DNA of 64,000 nt from CAVRJC01 sp963721435 (GCA_963721435.1 CAVRJC010000012.1:248001-312000), one strand, 5' to 3'. Shown: positions 16,232 to 25,182, counted from the stretch's first letter. A program made the numbers and translations. Notes: a model not told the origin generated them from the sequence alone.

Positions 16232-17713
16232 TCAAGCAGTGGCTTCGAAGTCCATCTCGCCGACGGTGCGGTCGGCCGGGAGACGGTGCTTGGCGAGGCG
16301 CCCGGTCGGCGTGTGCGGCAGCTCGTCGACGATCTCGATGAAGCGCGGCACCTTGAACGCGGCAACCCGCTCCCGCACGAACGCATGCACCGAGACGAGA
16401 TCGACGGCGGCGCCGGGGACGACGGTGATGAACGCCTTCACGTCTTCTTCCGAGAGCTCCGATTGCACGCCGATGACCGCCGCTTCGGCGATGTCGGGAT
16501 GGTGCTCGAGCGCGGCTTCGACCTCGGCCGGCGACAGGTTCTCGCCGCGGCGGCGGATCACCTCCTTCTCGCGCCCGAGGAACGTGAAGGTGTCGTCGTC
16601 GTTCGCGAGCACGAGATCACCGGTGCGCAGCCAGCCGTCGTGCATGACCGCCGCGGTCTCGTCCGGCATCTCGAAGTACCCGCGCATGATCACCGGGTTG
16701 CGCAGCTCGAGCTCCCCCACCGCGCCCGCGCCGAGCACCGTGCCGTCATCACCAACGACGCGCGCGTCGTTCACGTGACCGAGGGTCGGATGCTGCCGCG
16801 CCGATCCCAGCGTTGCGAACGGGCGCGTGCCGTGCCGCCAGATCAACCCGTACGGGCTCTCCGACAGCGCGTACCCGCAGACCAGCTCGAGCCCGAAGCG
16901 AGCTTCGATCTCCTCGTGCCGCTCACGTTCGGGTGAAGGGCCCGTGTAACAGAGGCGCAGCGGTGTGTCGGCGTCGTCGGGTCGCGGCGGTTGGCGCATC
17001 AGGATCTCGAGCATGGCCCCGATCGCGTTGAACTCCGTCGCCCCGAACCGGCGCGCCGCGTCGAGGAACCCGCTCGCAGAGAACGACGGGAGCAACGCGA
17101 GGCTGGCGCGCGCGGCAACCGATCCGAGCACGGAGTATGCGGGCGCGTTGATGTGGAACAACGGCAGCGACGTCATCAGCCGGTCGTCGCGCGTGAGCTG
17201 CATCCAGTACGGGAACCCCTCCCCTGCCATCACGTAGGCGAGGTGGGTCTGCATCACGAGCTTCGAACGCCCGGTCGTGCCCGAGGTCGGGATCATGACC
17301 GCGACATCGGACGGGTCGACGGCCGCGGGCCCGAGACCGTCCGGTGTGCCGCCGAACAGCCCGGCGACGTTCGCATCGGACACCACGAAGCGCGGCGCGA
17401 CCTGGGCGACGAAGCCCTCGAGCTCGGCTTCGGTGCCCTGCGGGTTGACCGGCACCTGGATCGCACCGACCTCCATGAGCGCGAACCACGTGAGGAGGTA
17501 CTCGGGCGTGCTCCGCGCGGTCACGAGGACACGATCACCGCCGCCGATGCCTTCCGCGCGCAACGCGCTCGCCGCACGCTCGATCCGGTCCTGCGCCTGC
17601 GCGTAGCTCAGCACCCCGTCGTCGGAGTGCAGCCATGCTTGGTCGGGGACCTCGTCGACCGCGGCCCGGAACATCGCGGGGATCGTCCGAGTGTCGCCCG
17701 AGATCTCGATCAC
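16232..17713 (-). CDS. AMP-dependent acyl-CoA synthetase/ligase
   Basis: 493 residues of the adenylate-forming family. The P-loop is MIPTSGTTGRSKLVMQTHLA, the A5 region CGYALSESPYGLIWR replaces the usual YGxTE, A7 is GWLRTGDLVLAND, A8 is GREKEVIRRRGENLSPAEVE, and the A10 lysine is in PTGRLAKHRLP. This resembles crotonobetaine/carnitine- or medium-chain acyl-CoA ligases. It activates a carboxylic acid to its CoA ester through an acyl-AMP. Starts at a GTG (17711-17713). It is followed by the citryl-CoA-lyase-like gene and preceded by a D-aminoacylase, all on the minus strand. Confidence 0.9.
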   Translation of the reverse strand: MIEISGDTRTIPAMFRAAVDEVPDQAWLHSDDGVLSYAQAQDRIERAASALRAEGIGGGDRVLVTARSTPEYLLTWFALMEVGAIQVPVNPQGTEAELEGFVAQVAPRFVVSDANVAGLFGGTPDGLGPAAVDPSDVAVMIPTSGTTGRSKLVMQTHLAYVMAGEGFPYWMQLTRDDRLMTSLPLFHINAPAYSVLGSVAARASLALLPSFSASGFLDAARRFGATEFNAIGAMLEILMRQPPRPDDADTPLRLCYTGPSPERERHEEIEARFGLELVCGYALSESPYGLIWRHGTRPFATLGSARQHPTLGHVNDARVVGDDGTVLGAGAVGELELRNPVIMRGYFEMPDETAAVMHDGWLRTGDLVLANDDDTFTFLGREKEVIRRRGENLSPAEVEAALEHHPDIAEAAVIGVQSELSEEDVKAFITVVPGAAVDLVSVHAFVRERVAAFKVPRFIEIVDELPHTPTGRLAKHRLPADRTVGEMDFEATA

Positions 17714-17756
17714 GGCCGAGTGATGAGGTCCTTGGCAGTCACGCGGGGATCTGGGG

Positions 17757-19475
17757 TCACGCGTGACCGGGGACGGTCACCGAGTCGGTGTCGACGCCCG
17801 ACTTCAGCAAGGTTCCCGCGAGGTCACCGGTGAGCTTGCCGCCGTCGACCACTTCCCGTCCGCCGACGAGCACGCGGTCGATCCCGCGCGCCTCGGCGAA
17901 GAGGCGCTCGCCGCCGGCAGGAAGGTCGAACCGGGCCACGAGCGGCTCGGTCGCGATCTCGTCGGGATCGAAGATCATGAGGTCGGCGTGCGCACCCGCG
18001 GCGACGCGGCCGCGGTCTCGGAGGCCGTAGAGCCGCGCGGGGGCGTCGGTCATCATGCGCACACCGGTCTCGAGCGAGAACAGCTGACGCTCGCGCACGC
18101 AGTCGCCGAGCACGACGGTCGGGTAGTTCGCGTGGCACAGGAGATCGAGGTGCGCCCCGGCGTCGGAGCCGCCGAGCACGACGCGCTCGTCCTGCCAGAT
18201 CTCGGCTCGGGCACGCCACGCGTCGTCGGTGCGCCCGAGCGACGGCACGAGCGACGGGAGCACCATCGTGAGCGGCAGCTGCTCGGGCAAGACGACGTCG
18301 AGCAGCACGTCGACCGGCTCCGCGCCGCGCTCGCGCGCCACGGCTTCGATGGTCATGCCGACGTACGGCTCCGACTCCGGTGACCGCGCCTCGGCGATCT
18401 CGATCATGTGCCACTGCCCGATGGTCTCGATACCGCGGGCGGCGGCGGTGTCGATCGCCTCCTTGAGGCGCCGACGCACCGCCGGGTCCTGGAGCGCGGC
18501 CCGACGCTCGGCGGGGGGCATCGCGTTGACCTCCGCGAACTCCGGCTGCATGTCGAGCAGGTTGTTGGCACGGACGCGGAGCATGTCGGGGATCGCGAGC
18601 GCGACAACCTGCGCACCACGACTCGCGGCGAGATCCGACGCCGTGAGCTGCTCCTCGTAGATCTCGACCGGCGACATGCCGCCGAGCAGGTTCCAGTTGA
18701 GGGGGCGGTTCGCAGCAAGCGAGAGCTCGGTCATGAGGTCCATGCGGTCGCGGGAGATCTCGCCGATCGCAGGGATGAACTCGAGGATCGTGCCCTCGTG
18801 CTCGCTGAGCACCCGCGCCATCGCGACGAGCTCGTCGAGCGACGCCGTGCGCGCGGGAACGGTGTGGCCGTTGCCGTCCATGTGCGCGTCGTCGCGAGAG
18901 CCGGACCATCCGAGCGCGCCGGCCTCGATGGCGGCGTGGAGCATCCGGGCCATCGTCGCGAGCTGCTCGTCGGTTGCCTCCTGCTCGACTGCGGCGGCGC
19001 CCATCGCGGCGCGTCGCAGCGTGGAGTGCCCGACAAGGAAGCCGGCGTTGACACCGAGCTTGCCTTCGAAGCGGCTCAGGAAATCGCCGAAGGAGAGCCA
19101 GTCCCAGGGGAGGGAGCGCAGCGTGTCGCGCGGGATGCCTTCGACGACCGCCATCATCTCGATGATGTAGTCGGCGTCGTTCTCACCGAGCGGGGCGATC
19201 GAGAACCCGCAGTTGCCGGCCACGACCGACGTGACCCCGTGCAGCGGAGACGGGCTCGCGGCGGGATCCCACATGAGCTGGGCGTCGTAGTGCGTGTGGA
19301 TGTCGATGACGCCGGGCGCGACGATCAACCCGTCGCAGTCGAGGGTCCGGCTCGCCGGCTCGTCGGTGTCACCGATACTGACGATGCGGCCATCGCGGAT
19401 GCCGACGTCGGCGCGGTAACGGGACCGCCCGGTGCCGTCGACGATCTCACCGTTGCGAAGCAGAAGATCGAGCAT
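17757..19475 (-). CDS. N-acyl-D-amino-acid deacylase (D-aminoacylase) family
   Basis: 572 residues, intact. Starts MLDLLLRNGEIVDGTG, then RYRADVGIRDGRIVSIGD, the metal-binding VIDIHTHYDAQLMWDP, GVTSVVAGNCGFSIAPLGE, WSGSRDDAHMDGNG in place of the usual SSSF loop, and LGGSDAGAHLDLLCHANYP near the C-terminal metal site. It ends in a beta sandwich with ADLMIFDPDEI. Zinc amidohydrolase superfamily; deacylation of an N-acyl amino acid or related amide is expected. The best-preserved of the four paralogs and a useful ruler for frame breaks in the others. Confidence 0.9.
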   Translation of the reverse strand: MLDLLLRNGEIVDGTGRSRYRADVGIRDGRIVSIGDTDEPASRTLDCDGLIVAPGVIDIHTHYDAQLMWDPAASPSPLHGVTSVVAGNCGFSIAPLGENDADYIIEMMAVVEGIPRDTLRSLPWDWLSFGDFLSRFEGKLGVNAGFLVGHSTLRRAAMGAAAVEQEATDEQLATMARMLHAAIEAGALGWSGSRDDAHMDGNGHTVPARTASLDELVAMARVLSEHEGTILEFIPAIGEISRDRMDLMTELSLAANRPLNWNLLGGMSPVEIYEEQLTASDLAASRGAQVVALAIPDMLRVRANNLLDMQPEFAEVNAMPPAERRAALQDPAVRRRLKEAIDTAAARGIETIGQWHMIEIAEARSPESEPYVGMTIEAVARERGAEPVDVLLDVVLPEQLPLTMVLPSLVPSLGRTDDAWRARAEIWQDERVVLGGSDAGAHLDLLCHANYPTVVLGDCVRERQLFSLETGVRMMTDAPARLYGLRDRGRVAAGAHADLMIFDPDEIATEPLVARFDLPAGGERLFAEARGIDRVLVGGREVVDGGKLTGDLAGTLLKSGVDTDSVTVPGHA

Positions 19476-19537
19476 GGACGTGCGCTCCCCCGAGAATTCG
19501 TGACCGGATCAGGCAGACCGCAGAGATAGTAGGACGG

Positions 19538-21639
19538 TCACGCCCCGAGGGGCGCGGGCTCCGGTGCGACCGAACCGGGCACCGACGTCGCGCGGTCGTC
19601 GAGCGGTGCGGGCCGCAGGTCGAGCCGTCGCAGGAGCTGGGCGTTGAACGCGACGACAATGGTCGACATGCTCATGAGGACGGCACCGGCCGCGGGCGAC
19701 AAGTTGATCCCAGCCCACGCGAGCGCGCCGGCGGCAAGTGGGATCGCGACGACGTTGTATCCCGCGCCCCACGCCAGGTTCTGCACCATCTTGCGGTAGC
19801 TCGCCCGCGACAGGTCGATGACACCGATCACGCTCCGCGGATCGGACGACGCGAGCACGACACCCGCCGATTCGATCGCGACGTCGGTCCCCGCGCCGAT
19901 GGCGATCCCGACGTCGGCACGCGCCAGCGCCGGCGCGTCGTTCACCCCGTCGCCGACCATCGCCACCTTCAACCCGCGTGCCTGGAGCTCGGCAACCGCG
20001 TGGTCCTTGTCTTCGGGGAGCACTTCGGCGAACACCTCGTCGACCGCCAGCTGCTGCCCGACGCGGTCGGCGACCTGCTGCGCGTCGCCCGTGATCATCA
20101 CGACCTTGATGCCGACGCGCATGCAGATCGCGCACCGCCGCGTACGACTCTGGGCGGACTTCGTCCTCGAGTGCGAACGCGCCGACCACGGTGTCGGCGT
20201 GCACGACGTGGAGCACCGACGCCCCGCGGCCCTTCCAGGCAGCGATCTTCTCGACCAGTCCGTCGGGCTCCATGAGCCCGCGCTCGCGGAGGAGTGCGGG
20301 CCCGCCCACCGCGACGGCCACGCCGTCGACGGTGGCTTCGACCCCGCGGCCGGCGAGCGACCGGAACGCGGTCGCAACCGGAGGCGTGCCATGGGCCTGC
20401 GCGGCCGCGACGACTGCACGCGCAAGCGGATGCTCACTGTCGGCTTCGACGGCAGCAGCGATGGCGAGGAGCGCGTTCGCGTCGGCAACTCCCGAGCCTG
20501 GGACCACCGCGGTGTCGGTGACCGCGTGATGGCCCGTGGTGAGGGTGCCGGTCTTGTCGAAGAGAACCGCGTCGACGATGCGCATGCGCTCGAGCGCGAG
20601 GCGGTCCTTGATCAGGATCCCTGCACGTGCCGACACCGCGGTCGCGAGCGCGATCACGAGTGGGATGGCCAACCCGAGCGCGTGCGGGCACGCGATCACC
20701 AGCACGGTGACCGTGCGCTCGACCGCGTCGTCCGCGGTGCCGATGGCGAGCCACGTGAAGAAGGTGATCACCGCGGCGGCCGTTGCCACGTAGAACAAGA
20801 AGGCCGCGGCGCGATCAGCGAGTGCCTGCGCGCGCGAGCGCGACGACTGCGCTTCCGCGACGAGCCGCTGGATGCCCGCGAGTGCGGTGCCGTCACCCAC
20901 TGCGGTGACCTGCATGCGAATGGCGGAATCGGTGGCAACCGTGCCCGCGACGACGCGGTCCCGGGCGCGCTTCGCCACCGGACGCGACTCACCCGTGACC
21001 ATCGACTCGTCGACTTCGGCCTCGCCTTCGGTGATCTGACCATCAGCAGGGATGCGCGCCCCCGGTCGGACCAGCACGATGTCGTCGACCGCGAGCGACC
21101 CGAGCGGCACCGTCTCGACCTGACCGTCGGGCAACACCCGATCCGCTTCGTCGGGCAAGAGCTCGGCCAGCGCCGCGAGCGCGCCTTCGGCCTGGCCGAT
21201 GGCCTTCATCTCCAACCAGTGACCGAGCAGCATGATCACGATCAGGAGCGCGAGCTCCCACCAGAAGTCGAGATCGAGGTTGCCGACGTGGAAGCTCGTC
21301 GCGACGCTCGCCACGAACGAGACCGTGATGGCGAGGCCGATGAGCAGCATCATCCCCGGCTGGCGAGCTCGGATCTCGGAGACCGCGCCGGTCAGGAACG
21401 GCCAGCCGCCGTAGAAGAAGAGGATGGTGCCGAAGACGGGCGCGACCCACGCCGTCCCGGACGGGAGGTCGTAGCCGAGCAGATCGCCGAACATGTGGCT
21501 GAACCCGACGACCGGGACCGCGAGCAGCAGGCTCCACCAGAAACGAGTCCGGAACATCGCGACGTGGTCGCCGTGACCGCCGTGGCCCGTGACCACCGTG
21601 CCCCGTATGCTCGTCGTGGGCCGCGTCGCCGTGGTTCAT
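19538..21639 (-). CDS. copB: Copper/silver-translocating P1B-type ATPase (CopB-like), two frame breaks
   Basis: About 699 residues after removing one base at each of two breaks (near 20115 and 21587). The His-rich N-terminus (MNHGDAAHDEHTGHGG, then HGGHGDHVAMF) is typical of CopB. Other landmarks are VTGESRPVAK, the membrane CPH motif VIACPHALGLAIP, phosphorylation site FDKTGTLTTGHH, EADSEHPLARAVV, and GDGVNDAPALARADVGIAIG. The CPH signature is associated with Cu(I)/Cu(II) or Ag export rather than CPC-type CopA. The start overlaps the upstream ArsR-type regulator by four bases, implying joint, metal-inducible transcription. Confidence 0.9.
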
Positions 21640-22019
21640 CGGGACCCCGCCAGTTGTGAGAGGCGGATGAGCTCGCGCAGGCAGTGCTCGAGCAGGGGCT
21701 CTGGGAAGCTCCGCGCGAGCCGGTAGTAGACGGTGCGGCCTGCCTTGCGCGCCTCGACGAGCCCGGCCGTGCGGAGGATCCGCAGCCCGTACCCCACCGA
21801 GTCCTCACTGGCCCCGATGGCCAAGGCGACATCGCCCACGCACAGCTCTTCGACCAGGTTCAGCGCAGAGAGAATGCGCAACCGCACGGGATCGGCGAGC
21901 AGCGACAGGAGGCTCCCGAGGCGCGCCGCGTCCTCGGCCGTCACCCCCTGCGCACGGGCCTGCTCGACCCGGGAGGGATCGACGGCGTTCTCGGGCTGGA
22001 CCTCGGGCACAGCCTGCAT
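21636..22019 (-). CDS. ArsR/SmtB-family metalloregulator
   Basis: 127 residues from the ATG at 22017-22019. The winged-helix core has LLSLLADPVRLRILSALNLV, VGDVALAIGASEDSVGYGLR (recognition helix) and AGRTVYYRLARSF. The alpha-3 metal site usually reads ELCVCDL; here it is ELCVGDV, so one Cys of the pair is lost, while LLEHCLREL at the C-terminus offers another Cys/His pair. As family repressors leave DNA on binding metal, it most likely controls itself and the overlapping ATPase through the palindrome at its start codon. The cognate metal is uncertain. Confidence 0.88.
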   Translation of the reverse strand: MQAVPEVQPENAVDPSRVEQARAQGVTAEDAARLGSLLSLLADPVRLRILSALNLVEELCVGDVALAIGASEDSVGYGLRILRTAGLVEARKAGRTVYYRLARSFPEPLLEHCLRELIRLSQLAGSR

Positions 22020-22041
22020 ATCCGTATGATCGCACGGATAT
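22018..22041. promoter_or_regulatory. Candidate ArsR operator, perfect 8-bp inverted repeat
   Basis: ATATCCGT (22018-22025) and ACGGATAT (22034-22041) are exact inverted arms separated by eight bases. The site abuts the regulator start codon (22017-22019) and lies about 57 bases upstream of the divergent P450 start. AT-rich half-sites of this size and spacing are typical for ArsR/SmtB dimers. Binding here would block initiation of the regulator-ATPase transcript; an effect on the P450 is possible. Confidence 0.7.
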
Positions 22042-22097
22042 CCGGATGTCGCAAGGCCCACTCCCGGGGGTGGGGGGGACCGCCGGAAGGGGCCAGA

Positions 22098-23255
22098 ATG
22101 GCCGCCATGGCCGCGCCGGTTCGCACGCTCTACGACCCGGAAGCCGCCGCGAGCAGGGACGACCTGTACGCGACCTATCACACCCTGCGCGACCAGCACC
22201 CCGTGTACCTCGATCCCGACGGCCGCTTCGCCGCGCTCACCCGGTTCGCGGACGTCGCCGAGGCCGCGACCGATGCCGCGACCTACTCGTCGGAGATCAC
22301 GGCGAACACGACGCTCGTCCACCCGATCCTCGCCCAGCTCGACCCACCCCGGCACACCGCGATGCGCCGCTTGATCCTGCGCGCGTTCACGCCATCGCGG
22401 GTCGCCGAACGAGAGGCCGAGATCCGCGCGATCGCCGTCGAGCTGCTGGAACGCGCGATCGAGCGCGACACCTTCGATCTCATCGGCGACTTCGCCGCCC
22501 TCCTGCCGAGCATCGTGATGGGCCGGCTCGTCGGTATCCCCGACGAGCTCATCCCGACGTGTCGCGAGATCTCCGACCTGCACATGCGGCGCATCTCGCA
22601 GCGCGACGCGCTCGTACCCATGGGCATGAGCGACGAGCTCTTCCGGCCGCTCCTCGCGGCGCGGCGCGCGGCGCCGGCCGACGATCTCCTGAGCGCGCTC
22701 GTCACTGCGGAAGTCGACGGCCGTGGTCTCACCGACGAAGAGCTCCTCGGGTTCTGCTACCTGTTGCTCATCGGCGGCAACGACACCACGACGAACTGGA
22801 TCGGCAACACCGCGGTGCTCCTCGCGCAGCGCCCCGACCTGCGTGCCGACCTGGCCGACGAGCCCTCAGTGCTTCCGGTCGCGCTCGAGGAGTCCTTACG
22901 GTTCGAGAGCCCGACCCAGCTCCTGCCCCGCCGCACGACCCGAGACGTCGAGCTCCACGACACGGTGATCGCCGCGGGCACACGCGTGCTGCTCGTGTGG
23001 GGCGCCGCGAATCGCGACGAGCGTGAGTTCCCGTACGCCGAGCGATTCGCCGTCGACCGATCGGAGTCACGCCACCTCGCGTTCGGCCAGGGCATCCACT
23101 TCTGCCTGGGTGCCGCGCTGGCGCGACTCGAGGCGCGCGTCGCGTTCGAAGAGCTCCTCGGGCGCATTCCGTTGTATCAGGTGGTGGGCATGCCCGAGCC
23201 GGTGCGTTCGAGCTGGGCACTCGGCTGGGCGCGCGTGCTCGCACGCGTGGGCTGA
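22098..23255 (+). CDS. Cytochrome P450
   Basis: 385 residues, somewhat shorter than usual (about 400). The I-helix oxygen-binding motif is GGNDTTTN (226-233), the K-helix ExxR is E265-R268, and the heme loop FGQGIHFCLG has the ligand Cys336. Soluble bacterial class I type; needs a ferredoxin and reductase, neither of which is in the window. The ATG at 22098 has GGAAGGGG five bases upstream; a second ATG at 22107 is too far. Stop and the start of the dioxygenase gene share one base (TGATG), so the two oxygenases are translationally coupled. Confidence 0.92.
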   Translation: MAAMAAPVRTLYDPEAAASRDDLYATYHTLRDQHPVYLDPDGRFAALTRFADVAEAATDAATYSSEITANTTLVHPILAQLDPPRHTAMRRLILRAFTPSRVAEREAEIRAIAVELLERAIERDTFDLIGDFAALLPSIVMGRLVGIPDELIPTCREISDLHMRRISQRDALVPMGMSDELFRPLLAARRAAPADDLLSALVTAEVDGRGLTDEELLGFCYLLLIGGNDTTTNWIGNTAVLLAQRPDLRADLADEPSVLPVALEESLRFESPTQLLPRRTTRDVELHDTVIAAGTRVLLVWGAANRDEREFPYAERFAVDRSESRHLAFGQGIHFCLGAALARLEARVAFEELLGRIPLYQVVGMPEPVRSSWALGWARVLARVG

Positions 23256-24088
23256 TGGGCGCGCCACGCCCCGATCTGGCGCTCACACCGCTCGACGCGT
23301 CGTTCGGTGCCCGCGTCGAGGGCCTCGACCTCACGTCGTCGATCACGCCCGACGTCGAGGCCGCGCTGCAGGCCGCGCTCGACCAGTACCACCTGCTCGT
23401 CATCCACGTTTCCGATCTGCCCTCCGGGGGCCAACAACGGCTCGCGGCAGTATTCGGGCCTCTGCTCGACGAGAGTCGCGACGGCAGCGGCTACACGCTG
23501 GTGTCCGACCGACCCGGCGGCTCGATACGCGAGGGCCCGTTGCTGTTCCACTCCGATCTCGCGTTCACGGCCACACCACTCGTCGCGATCTCCCTCTACG
23601 CGCTCGAGGTGCCGGCGGCGGGAACTTCGACCCACTTCGCCGACGCCGTGGGCGCAGCACGGAAGCTGCGGCCGTCGACCGCCGAAGCCGTCCAGGGGCG
23701 GCACGCAGTCCACGTGTACCCACTCACGGACGCGCGCGGCGACCGCCGATTCCGTGTCGCCACCGTCGACCGGGACGCACCACGCGCCACGCACCCAGTC
23801 CTCATGCCGCACCCGCGCACCCACGAGCCGGTGCTGTTCGTCGGCCAGATGCAGACCGATGCAATCGTCGGGCTCGACGAGCCCGCCAGCGAAGCACTCC
23901 TCGCGGACCTGTGGTCGGAGCTGTACGCCCGCACGAACGTGTACACGCACCACTGGCGCGTCGGCGATCTCGTGGTGTGGGACAACCTGGCGGTGCAGCA
24001 CGCGCGCGACGACGTCGTGCCCGGATCGGGACGCACGCTGCGACGGGTGCCCGTCGGCACGTACGCCGTGCAACTGCGCGAGGCCTGA
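23255..24088 (+). CDS. TauD/TfdA-type Fe(II)/2-oxoglutarate-dependent dioxygenase
   Basis: 277 residues. The facial triad is visible: HxD at H99-D101 in LLFHSDLAF and the distal His at 249 in LVVWDNLAVQHARDD, followed by basic residues R260/R263 that would bind 2-oxoglutarate. Family members hydroxylate small acids, sulfonates, phenoxyacetates or carnitine precursors while decarboxylating 2-oxoglutarate. Coupling with the P450 suggests successive oxidations of one compound, but this is inference. Frames and codon use are clean. Confidence 0.9.
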   Translation: MGAPRPDLALTPLDASFGARVEGLDLTSSITPDVEAALQAALDQYHLLVIHVSDLPSGGQQRLAAVFGPLLDESRDGSGYTLVSDRPGGSIREGPLLFHSDLAFTATPLVAISLYALEVPAAGTSTHFADAVGAARKLRPSTAEAVQGRHAVHVYPLTDARGDRRFRVATVDRDAPRATHPVLMPHPRTHEPVLFVGQMQTDAIVGLDEPASEALLADLWSELYARTNVYTHHWRVGDLVVWDNLAVQHARDDVVPGSGRTLRRVPVGTYAVQLREA

Positions 24089-24093
24089 CCCGG

Positions 24094-24099
24094 TAACCT
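24094..24099 (+). promoter_or_regulatory. Probable -10 box of leaderless small gene
   Basis: TAACCT lies exactly seven bases before the GTG at 24107 with no ribosome-binding sequence between, the geometry of actinobacterial leaderless transcripts. Confidence 0.5.
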
Positions 24100-24106
24100 G
24101 GCGCCC

Positions 24107-24211
24107 GTGTACTTCATCGGGGCCGGGATCTTCTTCTTCATCGCCATACTCTGCGTGATCGCGTGGGCGTCCATGAGGAAGCGCCGACGCGAATACGAGC
24201 GGGGCGAATAG
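24107..24211 (+). CDS. Small single-helix membrane protein, 34 aa
   Basis: GTG start, then YFIGAGIFFFIAILCVIAWA forms one membrane helix, followed by a strongly basic cytoplasmic tail SMRKRRREYERGE. Length 34 residues. Positive-inside topology and an upstream TAACCT box seven bases from the start argue that it is a real gene rather than chance. It sits between the dioxygenase and the sterol-desaturase-family gene. No family recognised. Confidence 0.6.
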   Translation: MYFIGAGIFFFIAILCVIAWASMRKRRREYERGE

Positions 24212-24250
24212 CACCGCCTTCACCGAACCCTCACATTCGTCGGAAGGTCA

Positions 24251-24264
24251 CCTGACACGTCAGG
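24251..24264. promoter_or_regulatory. Inverted repeat upstream of sterol-desaturase-family gene
   Basis: CCTGAC, two bases, GTCAGG: a perfect 6-bp palindrome ending 15 bases before the ATG at 24280. Position and size suit a repressor operator (TetR- or GntR-like), but no regulator gene adjoins it. Confidence 0.4.
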
Positions 24265-24279
24265 GATTGACTGATCGGT

Positions 24280-25179
24280 ATGAGCACCGTGCAGAGCGTC
24301 GCCCCATCGGCTGCGTCACCCCACACCCCGGCCGACACCGCGGCGACGGCACACGACCGCACCACTCGCGCCGGGCTCGTCACCGGCCTCGTATTCGTCG
24401 GCGCGCTGGTGCTGGCGCTCCTCGTGCGGGGGAACGCCGCGTTCGGGATCGCGCTGCTGTTCCTGCTGTTCGTGCCGATCGAGAAGCTGTTCGCGCTCCG
24501 TCGTGACCAGAAGGTGTTCCGCAAGGGGCTCGTCACCGACCTGACCCACCTGCTCGTGAACAACCTGCTCATCACCGCGGGCGTCGTCGTGTTCGTGGCC
24601 GTGTCGGCACTCCCGTTCATCTGGATCCGGCAGTTCGGCATCGCGGGGCTGCTCCCCGCAGCGGTGTCGATCCCGCTCGCGGTCGCGCTGGTGTTCGTCG
24701 GCAACTACTGGGGTCACCGTCTCACCCACACCGTCCCGCAGCTCTGGCGCTTCCACTCGGTGCACCACAGCATCGAGCAGATGGACTGGGTCGCGTCCGG
24801 CCGCCTCCACCCGATCGACTCGGCGTTCACGCAGGCGTTCACGATCATGCCGCTGTTCATCCTCGGGTACGGCGGCGGCGTGTTCGCCGGAGTCGCCGTC
24901 TTCATCACGCTGCTTGCGCTGTTCCAGCACGCCAACGTGCGCCTCCGCTTCCCGTTCCTGCGGTGGGTGATCAACACGCCGGAGTGGCACCACTGGCACC
25001 ACGCGCTCGACGACGAAGCCCGGGACAAGAACTTCGGCCTGCCGGTCGTCGACAAGATCTTCGGTACCGCCTACATGCCCAAGGGCAAGCGCCCGGCTGC
25101 CTTCGGCACCCACTCCCCGGTACCGCAGACCGGCTACCTCCAGCACCTCGCCTACCCCTTCACCGCCGCAGCTGCGTAG
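24280..25179 (+). CDS. Sterol desaturase / fatty acid hydroxylase superfamily membrane enzyme
   Basis: 299 residues. Membrane helices at about 31-50, 53-72, 93-115 and 123-142, then the histidine clusters that bind the di-iron centre: HRLTH (146-150), HSVHH (159-163) and HHWHH (237-241). A further hydrophobic pair lies at about 187-215. This is the diagnostic three-box pattern of the superfamily, which hydroxylates or desaturates sterols, fatty acids or carotenoids at the membrane. Substrate unknown. A palindrome lies just upstream; two SDR genes follow on the same strand, the first only 10 bases after this stop. Confidence 0.9.
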   Translation: MSTVQSVAPSAASPHTPADTAATAHDRTTRAGLVTGLVFVGALVLALLVRGNAAFGIALLFLLFVPIEKLFALRRDQKVFRKGLVTDLTHLLVNNLLITAGVVVFVAVSALPFIWIRQFGIAGLLPAAVSIPLAVALVFVGNYWGHRLTHTVPQLWRFHSVHHSIEQMDWVASGRLHPIDSAFTQAFTIMPLFILGYGGGVFAGVAVFITLLALFQHANVRLRFPFLRWVINTPEWHHWHHALDDEARDKNFGLPVVDKIFGTAYMPKGKRPAAFGTHSPVPQTGYLQHLAYPFTAAAA

Positions 25180-25182
25180 TCT
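25177..25182 (+). promoter_or_regulatory. Probable -10 box of leaderless SDR gene
   Basis: TAGTCT seven bases before the ATG at 25190. It overlaps the stop codon (25177-25179) of the preceding gene, so the SDR can be transcribed independently. Confidence 0.5.
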
